Below are positions 26,109 to 35,237 of a stretch of 64,000 nucleotides of DNA, piece by piece (positions within the stretch are counted from its first letter, which is position 1; every line of letters begins with the position of its first letter). The position numbers and the translations under genes are program-made. The stretch comes from Bacillus sp. FJAT-25509 (GTDB taxonomy: Bacteria; Bacillota; Bacilli; Bacillales; Bacillaceae_G), in the NCBI RefSeq assembly GCF_001420605.1, contig NZ_LJIZ01000037.1, positions 27,871 to 91,870 on the forward strand, read 5' to 3'. The notes under the pieces were generated by a model. It saw only the letters and a program-made list of their open reading frames with translations. It ran no database searches and was not told the DNA's origin.

Positions 26109-26885
26109 TTATTTCTTTCTAGCAAAACAAACTGTCCAACAATCTTTTTCAATAATAGAAGATTGATGCTGAAGCTTATTAGCGATGAATGTTACTAATT
26201 GGTTTAGCTCTTCATCAGTGAGTTCATGAAGAATTGATCGGCCAGTTCTAAGTAATAAATCACTCTGAAGTGATTCTAGGTTAGTATAGGTACGTCTTGT
26301 TTCCCAAAGTTTTACTGTGTTTTCTATATGAAATCCAGCTGACTCTAATGCAGAGTGCATTTCTTGTATATCATATCTTCTAGCTATCTCTTTAGTTTTC
26401 AATTTTGGGTATAGGTCAAAAAAATAACCCCGTATATGGCTTTCGTCTCCAGGAAGTAAACAATCTTCTGGTGTCCGATCTTGTACGATTAATAATCCAT
26501 TCTTTTTTAGTAAACGATTTGCCTCATTGAAACAGACATTTAAATTATCTAAATGATGTATTAAAGCTCTTTCTAATATTACATCATAATTTGAAGATGG
26601 AAGTTTAGTATCATATGCATCTCCTTTACTAAAAGAAATGTTACTGTAGTCTTTACAATTTTCAGCAGCACCTTTAAGCATTTCCTCTGAAAAATCTACC
26701 GCCGTAACGTGGTTTACTTTTAACTTAGTGAGAGCTTTCGAGTAGATCCCTCCGCCACAACCAATATCAACGGCGTCTTTTCCAAACAAATCAATATTAT
26801 CCCTCATTAACTGAAACCAAGATTGATCAGCCTCTCTAGTTGTATAAGTATTATTATTTTGTGCATCGTGGAAGTTGATTGCCAT
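26109..26885 (-). CDS. Class I SAM-dependent methyltransferase
   Basis: The 258-residue protein has motif I DIGCGGGIYSKAL, an acidic end of strand 2 (VTAVDFS) and YDVILERALIHHL in the motif II/post region, all typical of the methyltransferase 11 family (UbiE-like small-molecule enzymes). GGGAGG precedes the ATG. The C-terminal 90 residues are not distinctive and the substrate is unknown. Divergent from the TfoX-like gene, with an inverted repeat in the shared control region. Confidence 0.85.
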   Translation of the reverse strand: MAINFHDAQNNNTYTTREADQSWFQLMRDNIDLFGKDAVDIGCGGGIYSKALTKLKVNHVTAVDFSEEMLKGAAENCKDYSNISFSKGDAYDTKLPSSNYDVILERALIHHLDNLNVCFNEANRLLKKNGLLIVQDRTPEDCLLPGDESHIRGYFFDLYPKLKTKEIARRYDIQEMHSALESAGFHIENTVKLWETRRTYTNLESLQSDLLLRTGRSILHELTDEELNQLVTFIANKLQHQSSIIEKDCWTVCFARKK

Positions 26886-26916
26886 ATGATTACCTCCCTA
26901 AAATTTGATTCAGTTG

Positions 26917-26939
26917 CGTCTATATTATTAGTATAGACG
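26917..26939. promoter_or_regulatory. Inverted repeat in a divergent control region
   Basis: CGTCTATA and TATAGACG are perfect 8-bp arms around 7 bp, between the methyltransferase and the TfoX-like gene. It has the shape of a repressor operator, but no regulator is encoded next to it. Confidence 0.45.
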
Positions 26940-27029
26940 ATGATATTACACTGAATAATATCAATAAGTTATTGGTAATAATAAGATATTTTTATTAAAA
27001 AAAGCTTCAGAAAAAAAGGAGTGATGAAA

Positions 27030-27350
27030 ATGGAAGGTACAATAGAAAGATTTGAAAGCTTAAGAACTGAACTAATTAATCATTATGAAGCATCAAAAGG
27101 AAGTATCTTTGGACATAAAGGATTAAAAATACAAGGTAAAGTTTTTGTGTTCTATAATGAGCCCAATATTGTTGTAAAGCTAAAGCCAGAAGATGTTGCA
27201 GCAGCTTTAATAATAAACGGAGCAAAAAACTTTGACCCAATGGGTGGGAAACCTATGAGAGAATGGGTTGAAATTCCATATGGGGATCAACAGTGGTTTG
27301 ATTATGCAATAAAAGGAATGACATACGTTAAAAGTTTACTAAAAAATTAA
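27030..27350 (+). CDS. Small TfoX/YjbR-like protein
   Basis: About 106 residues. KVFVFYNEPNIVVKLKPEDV followed by FDPMGGKPMREWVEIP resembles the N-terminal domain of TfoX/Sxy and related MmcQ/YjbR proteins, where a G.P..EW.E motif closes the fold. The Met at 27030 is chosen because AAGGAG lies 8 bp upstream; an earlier GTG/ATG pair would sit on the ribosome site. Function in Gram-positive bacteria is not known; the call is structural. Confidence 0.6.
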   Translation: MEGTIERFESLRTELINHYEASKGSIFGHKGLKIQGKVFVFYNEPNIVVKLKPEDVAAALIINGAKNFDPMGGKPMREWVEIPYGDQQWFDYAIKGMTYVKSLLKN

Positions 27351-27422
27351 TAACGTTTGTTATAAACTATGGGTAGAAATTTAAACATTTCTATCGCTTT
27401 AATTTTAAGGGAGAATGATATA

Positions 27423-28100
27423 GTGAATAATCGTAAAGTAGCAGTTTCTTGGAGTGGTGGGAAGGATTGTTGTTTAGCATTAGATTTGCTAATTAAAAAT
27501 AAATATGAAGTGGCATGTCTAGTATCAATGGTATCGAAAAAGGATGAAAGGAATCATGCGCACGGGACTCAGCTTAAATTTTTACAAATGCAAGCAGATG
27601 CAATTGGGATTCCACTTGTCATGATTGACTCAGCAGGTAAATATGAGGAATCAATGATTAATGGACTAAAAACAATAAAAGAGCAATTTGATCTTTCTGC
27701 GATTGCATTTGGTACTTTATATGTCGAGGAAGATCGACAATGGAATGAACTAGTTGCAACTAAGACAGGACTTGAACCACTTTTCCCAGTATGGATTGAG
27801 AAAAGTGAAACTACTAATTTACTAGACCAATGGCTTGCGACTGGATACGATGCAATTATTTGTAGGGCAAGGGAGAATATTTTTGATTCTACGATCGTAG
27901 GTAAGAGCCTAAATAAAGATTTAAAGGAACTATTCATTAGCAAGGAAATCTGTTTAATGGGCGAAAGTGGAGAATATCATACATTTGTCATTGATGGACC
28001 ATTATTCAAAGAACGCTTAAATATAATAGAAGCAGAGACCATTCTTAATAGTGGATTATGGTCTTTAAATATTAAAGAAATACAAACAATTATTAAATAG
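27423..28100 (+). CDS. Dph6-like ATP-pyrophosphatase (diphthine-ammonia ligase family)
   Basis: About 225 residues. SWSGGKDCCLAL is the PP-loop SGGKDS motif for ATP, and AIAFGTLYVEEDRQWNE matches the conserved GD/GxxYxEDxR region of the COG2102 family. The eukaryotic and archaeal members amidate diphthine, but bacteria lack diphthamide, so the substrate here is open. A GTG at 27423 is chosen with GGGAG 9 bp before it; an upstream in-frame Met at 27369 lacks a ribosome site. It follows the TfoX-like gene closely and may be co-transcribed. Confidence 0.8.
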   Translation: MNNRKVAVSWSGGKDCCLALDLLIKNKYEVACLVSMVSKKDERNHAHGTQLKFLQMQADAIGIPLVMIDSAGKYEESMINGLKTIKEQFDLSAIAFGTLYVEEDRQWNELVATKTGLEPLFPVWIEKSETTNLLDQWLATGYDAIICRARENIFDSTIVGKSLNKDLKELFISKEICLMGESGEYHTFVIDGPLFKERLNIIEAETILNSGLWSLNIKEIQTIIK

Positions 28101-28154
28101 ATTACTACTGGTTTTTATATATGTAGAGTAGAACAGGAAAAACTGGGGGCGTAA

Positions 28155-28245
28155 AAAAATCTGAAACTGCAAATAAAAGTGGTAAAAGTGCAAATAAAAA
28201 TCAAGAAACTGCAATTAAAAATGACAAAACCGCAAATAAACGCCA
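28155..28245. repeat. Degenerate short tandem repeats, CTGCAAATAAA-type (second array)
   Basis: Four to five units of about 21 bp with the core (A/G)(A/T)CTGCAAATAAA or its ATTAAA variant. The motif is the one seen at 15690-15910. Confidence 0.75.
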
Positions 28246-28301
28246 GTCAATGGACTTAATCAACATCAATTTACTAGATTCGAATTATGCCAAACAAAAA
28301 C

Positions 28302-28352
28302 AAGCTAAAATTACTTAAATACAATTAATTTAGGTGACTTTAGCTTGTTTTT
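28302..28352. terminator. Bidirectional terminator
   Basis: AAGCTAAA and TTTAGCTT arms with an inner TTAAAT/ATTTAG pairing, T-run on the right, between convergent genes. Confidence 0.65.
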
Positions 28353-28357
28353 AGTTT

Positions 28358-29347
28358 TCAATCAATTGTAGTTAAGTACCAATCAGCATAACGCTTAATA
28401 CCTTCACTAATTGATACTTTAGGTTCATAGTTTAAATCACTTTTGATTTTTTCTATATTTAGTGTATAGTCATAGCTTAAGAAATTGGCAATATGCTTAG
28501 AAACTTTAGGTGGTTTGTTAGTAATCCTCGCAATTATTTCCGAATTCAACGCGATAAATGACAGTAGATTTGGCGAGATATTTTTTGTATTCAACTCTTT
28601 ATTTAAGTCAAAGAAGAGTTGTTTAAGTACGTCAATTAAATAAATGGGCTGGTCATTTGTAAGATTGTAGTATTCACCATTTAAGGCATTATCTGCATTC
28701 ATACAAGCTATGATCATATCAACAACATTATCGATATAAGTAAAATCCATTAGAACTTGTCCTTTATGAACTAATGGAATTCCTCCATTTTCATTAATCT
28801 GTATAAATCTCCCGAAAATCGTATGATCGAAAGGACCAAAAATTTGTCTAGGTCTTAATGAGATTGCAGGTAGCCCTTTTTCAATTGCATCTTCAATAAT
28901 TAAATCTGCCATATGCTTTGTTTTAGCATAGTAATTAGAGTGTTTTGATGGCAGCGGATCACTTTCTTTAACATTTTTGCGACTCTCACTAGTAAAGTAC
29001 ACACTCGGCGTCGAAATATTAATAAACTTTTTTAAATCTGCTGAAAGTGAAGCTTTAACAATATTCCTTGTCCCTTCAACATTTGTTTTCTCAAATTCAG
29101 AAAAATGTCCAAAAGGTGCTGCAAGTGCAGCACAATGGATCACATAGTCTACATTCTTTATATTTTCTTCTAATAAGACAGAGTCATTCAAATCTCCTTT
29201 TACAAAGGTGACATTTTCCATCTTGTTAAAAAATTTAGCTTCTTCCTCATTTCGTCCAAAGGCTAAAACGGAGTAGCCCATTTCACTTAATCTTTTTGTA
29301 GTATGTTTTCCTAAAAAACCTGTGGCACCACTTATGAAAACATTCAT
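28358..29347 (-). CDS. NAD(P)-dependent epimerase/dehydratase family protein
   Basis: Extended short-chain dehydrogenase of 329 residues. GATGFLGKH at the N-terminus is the dinucleotide-binding glycine motif, HCAALAAPFG follows strand 4, and YYAKTKHMAD holds the catalytic Tyr and Lys with STPSVY supplying Ser. The layout is closer to 3-beta-hydroxysteroid-dehydrogenase/isomerase-like members than to sugar 4-epimerases, but the substrate is unknown. The DUF2500 gene lies 20 bp upstream on the same strand. Confidence 0.85.
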   Translation of the reverse strand: MNVFISGATGFLGKHTTKRLSEMGYSVLAFGRNEEEAKFFNKMENVTFVKGDLNDSVLLEENIKNVDYVIHCAALAAPFGHFSEFEKTNVEGTRNIVKASLSADLKKFINISTPSVYFTSESRKNVKESDPLPSKHSNYYAKTKHMADLIIEDAIEKGLPAISLRPRQIFGPFDHTIFGRFIQINENGGIPLVHKGQVLMDFTYIDNVVDMIIACMNADNALNGEYYNLTNDQPIYLIDVLKQLFFDLNKELNTKNISPNLLSFIALNSEIIARITNKPPKVSKHIANFLSYDYTLNIEKIKSDLNYEPKVSISEGIKRYADWYLTTID

Positions 29348-29367
29348 TATTCCACCCCGAAAAGAAA

Positions 29368-29742
29368 TTATTGTCGCTCAAAGTTTATGAATCTCGTACC
29401 TTGGAAAGTTAGTTTTCCAGTATCATTTTCTACTAATTGACCATAAATGAACCCATCAATTTGAAATTCAATTCTGTCTCCAGATTCGACCTCAAGTGTA
29501 ACATAATAATGTGTAGAGGAATGAGCGAACTGATTCGTATTAGCACGCTGAATATAATCTATTCTTTTAGTAACTATTTTTGCCGGGACAATTAACTTTG
29601 GTTGTTTATTATTATAATTCCATTGCTTTAAACCTTTTATTAGTGCAAAAAATATACCTGCAAAAACGAACACGAAAATGATTGGAAATACGAACGCGAT
29701 AATTTTAAAAATATCAAAACCTGCATCAAACCCTGACATCAT
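29368..29742 (-). CDS. DUF2500 family membrane protein
   Basis: The 124-residue protein has one N-terminal membrane helix (about residues 12-35) and a small beta domain. VPAKIVTKRI, THYYVTLEVESGDRIEF and GKLTFQGTRFINFER are the conserved blocks of DUF2500. Function unknown. Two adjacent ATG codons follow GGAGG, and the second (29739) has the better spacing. A CodY-like box lies about 80 bp upstream. Confidence 0.8.
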   Translation of the reverse strand: MMSGFDAGFDIFKIIAFVFPIIFVFVFAGIFFALIKGLKQWNYNNKQPKLIVPAKIVTKRIDYIQRANTNQFAHSSTHYYVTLEVESGDRIEFQIDGFIYGQLVENDTGKLTFQGTRFINFERQ

Positions 29743-30388
29743 TAAGACCTCCTTTAAATGTATTGTAAGGCTCTCACTTCTTAATCCTCTTTAAGTAGGA
29801 CTATATATATAGTTTATTAAATTTTCTGAAAGTAATAAACTTATTTCTTTCAACTAGCAAATAAATTGTAGTTGTAATGTAAACATTAAAATATTTTAGT
29901 GAAATTTATTTCTTTTATTATTTAGATATAATTCTAAAAAAGATCTAATTAGTAAAAAAATGTAAAAAAATTACTATTAATAATCTAATAGAACTACTAT
30001 CCAAGAACCTTTAAATTAAGGTAGTTATCCTGTTATTTTACTTATACGAACATTAATTGTGACAGAATAAAAAACTAAGTAAAAAATCCTCCCGTTTTAG
30101 TAAATTTTAATTGAATAATTATTGACCGATAATATCCATGAGAGTAGGATACTCTTAATAGAACTCTTTTATCTCTTTATAGTGTTCCTTTGCCAAGGTA
30201 CTAGTGTTTAAAACTAGTAGGGTGATTAGTGCTAGTAAGCTTGTTATCTTCTAATGGTAAGAATTGAAATAAGGCTAGCGAGGAGATATAGGGTTAGATG
30301 ATTTAATTTTTGGGTTAAATCTATGTCTATCTGACTGAATAGCGGGTAGGGATCATCATGGAAAATTAGTTATAGGAGTGATTAGGAA
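29743..30388. other. 645-bp intergenic region without a gene
   Basis: Contains a CodY-box-like sequence AATTTTCTGAAAGTA (29820-29834; 13 of 15 consensus bases) near the DUF2500 promoter and an inverted repeat ACTAGT-N7-ACTAGT (30200-30218). No coding frame or RNA family could be recognised in the rest. Confidence 0.45.
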
Positions 30389-30826
30389 ATGAATGTTAAA
30401 GATTTAATATCGGTTTACAATCAGTATTACAGTCATTCTAATTTACGCGTTTTTTTTGTATCAGGCCATACTGACGAAATCGAAGAAATCACGGACTTTG
30501 ATGCAAATGATCAACATACTTCACAACCATTTGGCATTTATGTGATTTTGTCTAGAACAGAGACGCAATTAATTAAATTAGTATCCTTAAACTTTGAAGA
30601 TTTAGGAATCATTGAAATTTCTTTAAATGATTTAGGTGACGAAATAAAGCATGACTGGGCTAGCTACTTAAAGAAAGTGATTAGTTATTTAAAACAAGCA
30701 GGGTATCGTATTAATAGGGGGATGGATATACTAATTTACAGTAATCTTCCAAATGAAGTAGGGCTATCCTCAACCAAATCAGTTGAAGCTTTAACGGATA
30801 CAATGTTAAAAACTTTATACGAATAG
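30389..30826 (+). pseudogene. Galactokinase relic: diverged N-terminal third only
   Basis: The 145-residue open frame aligns with the first part of GalK: RVFFVSG...PFGIYVILSR, then LVSLNFEDLGIIEISLNDL, WASYLKKVISYLKQAGYRI, and GMDILIYSNLPNEVGLSS in place of the GHMP ATP loop. The galactokinase signature (normally GRVNLIGEHTDYN) has been replaced by GHTDEIEEITDFD, and about 250 C-terminal residues are absent. Catalysis therefore looks impossible. The frame is still open with a ribosome site, so it is a young remnant or a repurposed fragment. A GalR-like gene follows, as in Leloir operons. Confidence 0.75.
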
Positions 30827-31033
30827 AATCAAGAAACCACATCTATGATTTCAACAATTAAAAAACAGCTAAGTTTACTCCAGAAAAATTAAATTCTCCT
30901 CTTGTAAATTATAATATTTCAAATTTGCATAAATAAAACTTAATTATCCAATCTTGATTTAAGGAAAATAAAATATGTAAAAAATTCTCCATATTTAATA
31001 GATAATCATACAACCTTCAACTGTTAAAATTAA

Positions 31034-32071
<1,038 letters not shown>

Positions 32072-32174
32072 TGCAGATATTTGCGAAATTTGTAAGATAA
32101 TTGCTAAAAATTAAATATTTTACTTTTAATCTTAACTCTTTTTAGTATAATTAAAAATTAAAAGGAGTGGGAAC

Positions 32175-33023
32175 GTGAAGGTTGGGTATTTAGGTCCTGA
32201 GGCGACTTTTACACATGTTGCTGTACGGTCTGTTTTTAAGAATGATGAACATATTGCTTATTCTAGTATTCCAGTTTGTATGGATAATGTTGCTGAAGGT
32301 GAAGTTGATTTAGTCGTCGTACCAATAGAGAATTCAGTTGAAGGATCTGTGACTACAACTATTGATTATCTTGTACATGAACAGCCATTAAAAATGGTTG
32401 GTGAAATTATTATACCGATTAGACAACATTTATTGATGGCAAAAGGACAAGTACATCGAGTAAAGGATATTGAGGTGATCTATTCTCATTCTCATGCGTT
32501 AGCTCAGTGTCACACATTTTTGCATAATCAATATAAATATACAAAGTTAGAACCAGTTACTTCTACTAGTGCTGCAGCTAAAATGGTTAGTGAGCAATCT
32601 AATGAATGTATAGCTGCGATCGCTAATGAATTTGCTGCAAAGAAATATGGATTAGAAATTGTTGCTTCAGATATTCACTCTAACTCGTATAACCACACGA
32701 GATTTGTTGTTTTACAAAGACAAGATGCTGAATTAGAAACAAGTTATTTTCAATCTAAACATACTAAAGCAACTCTAGTTATTAACATGCCAGAGAATCA
32801 TGCTGGTGCGCTTCACCAAGTGCTTTCTGCATTTGCATGGAGACAGATTGACCTTTCAAAAATTGAGTCCCGCCCGACGAAAACTGGATTAGGAAATTAC
32901 TTCTTCATTGTTGATGTTGAGATGGGCTATGATGACGTATTATTACCTGGAGTAAAGCAAGAATTGGAAGCTTTAGGCTTTTCAGTAGATGTTGTAGGAA
33001 GTTATTCAACAATATCACTATAA
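32175..33023 (+). CDS. pheA: Prephenate dehydratase
   Basis: The 282-residue enzyme converts prephenate to phenylpyruvate in phenylalanine synthesis. The N-terminal catalytic domain starts GYLGPEATFTHVA and includes the conserved TRFVVL motif. The C-terminal ACT domain (from ATLVINMPENHAGAL, with the ESRP motif) binds phenylalanine for feedback inhibition. Start is a GTG with AAAGGAG 8 bp upstream. Monocistronic with its own terminator. Confidence 0.93.
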   Translation: MKVGYLGPEATFTHVAVRSVFKNDEHIAYSSIPVCMDNVAEGEVDLVVVPIENSVEGSVTTTIDYLVHEQPLKMVGEIIIPIRQHLLMAKGQVHRVKDIEVIYSHSHALAQCHTFLHNQYKYTKLEPVTSTSAAAKMVSEQSNECIAAIANEFAAKKYGLEIVASDIHSNSYNHTRFVVLQRQDAELETSYFQSKHTKATLVINMPENHAGALHQVLSAFAWRQIDLSKIESRPTKTGLGNYFFIVDVEMGYDDVLLPGVKQELEALGFSVDVVGSYSTISL

Positions 33024-33056
33024 AAAAAGAGAAGGATTACAATCCTTCTCTTTTAT
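33022..33056. terminator. Bidirectional terminator
   Basis: AGAGAAGGATT and AATCCTTCTCT with a 2-nt loop core, A-run and T-run on the sides, between convergent pheA and the Gly/Phe-rich gene. Confidence 0.88.
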
Positions 33057-33072
33057 ATTTTTTATTTTTACA

Positions 33073-33360
33073 TTAATAATAGTAATAAGGTGGTGGACAA
33101 TAGTATCCTGGCGGGCAATATGAATAGTAAGGATAGCCATAGCCATAACCATAACCATAAAATGGGAAAAATGGGAAAAATGGACGGAAAAACGGACGGA
33201 AAAATGGACGTCCAAAGCCAAATCCAAACCCAGGTCTACCAAAGCCAAATCCAGGTCTACCAAATCCTCCACCGAATCCTCCGTGGAAGCCTCCAAATCC
33301 TCCGTGTCCAAAGCCACCTCCACCAAATCCATGCGGACGATACTCATGTTCATTCGACAT
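33073..33360 (-). CDS. Gly/Phe/Tyr/Pro-rich low-complexity protein, possible spore surface protein
   Basis: The 95-residue protein starts MSNEHEYRPHGFGGGGFGHG and continues with GFGRPGFGFG-type repeats, then FRPFF repeats, then a Tyr/Gly tract and CPPGYYCPP. A perfect AAGGAGG sits 8 bp before the ATG, so it is surely expressed. Aromatic and Gly-rich low-complexity proteins of this kind are often spore coat or sticky surface proteins in Bacillus. No sequence family could be assigned, so that role is a guess. Confidence 0.7.
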   Translation of the reverse strand: MSNEHEYRPHGFGGGGFGHGGFGGFHGGFGGGFGRPGFGFGRPGFGFGFGRPFFRPFFRPFFPFFPFYGYGYGYGYPYYSYCPPGYYCPPPYYYY

Positions 33361-33485
33361 ATAAAAAACCTCCTTTACTTATGAGTCTTACATAATCAAA
33401 ATATGCAGGACAAAAGTGGAAGGTTTGGGCATATTGTATTTTAAACGTACTTGAAACTTAAAATTCGTTACTATTAATTTTTAAC

Positions 33486-34907
33486 TTAATCATTTAATAA
33501 ATTAAACTTGCGAATTCGGTATTGTAGGTTCTGTCTACTGATGCCTAGTTTTTTTGCAGCCTGTGTAATATTGCCGTTATGCTCATTTAAAACATTTATA
33601 ATATACTGTTTTTCATTATTTAATAAAGTATTTTTCAAATTTGATTTGTCATCTGTTAATTCCGATTGATTTATTTTAATTTCTCTATTTTTTTGAGCAG
33701 TCGGTGCTACGCTTATAATCCTATTTTCATTAAAGAATCTTGATGGTAAATGTGTAGTCGATATAATTGTTTCATCTTCTATTAAGTTCATTGCACCTTC
33801 AATCATATGTTCAAGTTCACGTATATTACCTGGCCAGTTATGTTTCAGGAAGAAATTTGCTACATTTTCATCTAAATTAGTTACCCGATGGCCGAAAAGA
33901 CGATTATATTTTTGAATGAAGAAGTTTGCTAACAGCAATATATCTTCGAAGCGTTCACGAAGTGGTGGTAGAAATAATGAAACGACACTTAGACGGTAAT
34001 ATAAGTCTTTACGTAAATGATTATTCGCAATTGCTTCAATAGGGTCTTCATTTATCGTAGCGATAATTCGGACATCTAATTCTTTTTCGTTAATCTCACC
34101 AATTCTTCTAACTTTACGCTCTTGAATAACTCTTAAAAGTTTAGCCTGTAAATTTGGGCTAAGCGAGTTAATTTCATCTAATAATAATGTTCCACCATTT
34201 GCTTCTTCAAATAATCCAGGCTTATCAATTGCCCCAGTAAATGCTCCTTTTTTTGTCCCAAAAAGAATGCTTTCAATTAAGGATTCTGGAAGTGCGGCGC
34301 AATTTTGAGAAATGAAGGGCTTTGTTGCTCTTTTGCTAGCATTATGAATACTTTGAGCGAATAGTTCTTTACCTGTTCCGGTTTCTCCTACAATTAAAAC
34401 GGATGATGAAGTTTTGGCAGATCTTTTTGCATCTTCAATTATGCTTTTAAATGCCCCAGATGTTCCGATTAATTGTTCAAATGTATAACGCGTATTTCGA
34501 TTTTGGAGAATGCCTTCCTGCACAGATTGCTTTAATTCCGTCACGTCGCGAACCATTTCAATTGCTCCAATAATTTTATTTTCTTTCATTATTGGGTAAG
34601 TATCATTAATCGTCGTAACTTCTTTTCCTTTATTATTAAAATAAGATTGTTTAATGTTTTTTCGTACTTTACCTTTTTGGAGGGCTTCAAGTAAGGTGCT
34701 CGATTGGTTTTTTTGAAACGTGAAGACATCTAAAAGATTTTTATGTAAGACATCCTCTTCATTCATCATTTCGATTTCCATCATTTTGCGGTTATACACC
34801 ATTGTATTTGCATCTTGATCAACTACATGTATACCGATATCTATTTCTTCTAATATTAATTGTAACAATTCATCAACAGCTAAATAGTTTTGCTTATCAT
34901 TTTTCAT
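33486..34907 (-). CDS. rocR: Sigma-54-dependent activator RocR
   Basis: An N-terminal PAS sensor (IDIGIHVVDQDANTMVYNRK) is followed by the AAA+ domain with Walker A GETGTGKE, the sigma-54 contact loop GAFTGA and Walker B GGTLLLDEI, and ends in a Fis-type helix-turn-helix (ITQAAKKLGISRQNLQYRI). It reads closely like RocR, which senses ornithine/citrulline and activates arginine catabolic genes with SigL. The Met at 34907 is chosen for its AAGAGAG site. It is divergent from rocD, as in B. subtilis, and its binding palindromes lie between them. Confidence 0.92.
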   Translation of the reverse strand: MKNDKQNYLAVDELLQLILEEIDIGIHVVDQDANTMVYNRKMMEIEMMNEEDVLHKNLLDVFTFQKNQSSTLLEALQKGKVRKNIKQSYFNNKGKEVTTINDTYPIMKENKIIGAIEMVRDVTELKQSVQEGILQNRNTRYTFEQLIGTSGAFKSIIEDAKRSAKTSSSVLIVGETGTGKELFAQSIHNASKRATKPFISQNCAALPESLIESILFGTKKGAFTGAIDKPGLFEEANGGTLLLDEINSLSPNLQAKLLRVIQERKVRRIGEINEKELDVRIIATINEDPIEAIANNHLRKDLYYRLSVVSLFLPPLRERFEDILLLANFFIQKYNRLFGHRVTNLDENVANFFLKHNWPGNIRELEHMIEGAMNLIEDETIISTTHLPSRFFNENRIISVAPTAQKNREIKINQSELTDDKSNLKNTLLNNEKQYIINVLNEHNGNITQAAKKLGISRQNLQYRIRKFNLLND

Positions 34908-35026
34908 ATAATTCTCTCTTTTCATTATAACAATAGAAAAAATTTGCACTTCTAACTATTTTTGGTAAGATAAAAAGGCAGTTTTTTTCCGAATGTGCTA
35001 ATTTTCTTTGTTAATCGTTTTTTTGC

Positions 35027-35043
35027 TGCAAATATTCTATGCA
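35027..35043. promoter_or_regulatory. RocR-type upstream activating site 1 (imperfect)
   Basis: TGCAAATATTCTATGCA, an imperfect 17-bp dyad, centred 42 bp from a perfect one downstream, i.e. four helical turns away on the same face of the DNA. Confidence 0.6.
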
Positions 35044-35068
35044 TATTTTAATTAATTTTGCGCCTGAA

Positions 35069-35085
35069 TGCAAAAATATTTTGCA
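35069..35085. promoter_or_regulatory. RocR-type upstream activating site 2 (perfect palindrome)
   Basis: TGCAAAAATATTTTGCA: TGCAAAA and TTTTGCA are perfect 7-bp arms, about 85 bp upstream of the -24 element, a normal enhancer position for a sigma-54 activator. Confidence 0.7.
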
Positions 35086-35090
35086 GTAAA

Positions 35091-35106
35091 TTGAAAACGG
35101 TATCAT
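35091..35106 (+). promoter_or_regulatory. Catabolite-response element (cre) in the roc control region
   Basis: TTGAAAACGGTATCAT matches WTGNNARCGNWWWCAW at every position. Lying between the RocR sites and the sigma-54 promoter, bound CcpA would obstruct enhancer-polymerase contact when glucose is present. Confidence 0.7.
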
Positions 35107-35169
35107 GCTTAATGATGAATAACGCTGAGAATAAGTACATTTTGTGAATTTAAATTTATTTAACATGTT

Positions 35170-35185
35170 TGGCACGGAAATTGCT
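35170..35185 (+). promoter_or_regulatory. Sigma-54 (SigL) -24/-12 promoter of rocD
   Basis: TGGCACGGAAATTGCT fits the TGGCAC-N5-TTGCW consensus exactly, about 50 bp before the rocD start codon. Confidence 0.9.
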
Positions 35186-35237
35186 TATTCTTTTAGTAAG
35201 AAACTAAATATTAATCAATAATATTGGGGGAACTCAA

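Noticed and set aside
33090..33395. 101-codon plus-strand frame opposite the Gly/Phe-rich gene
   Set aside because: Antisense shadow of the low-complexity repeats; the minus-strand gene has the perfect ribosome site.
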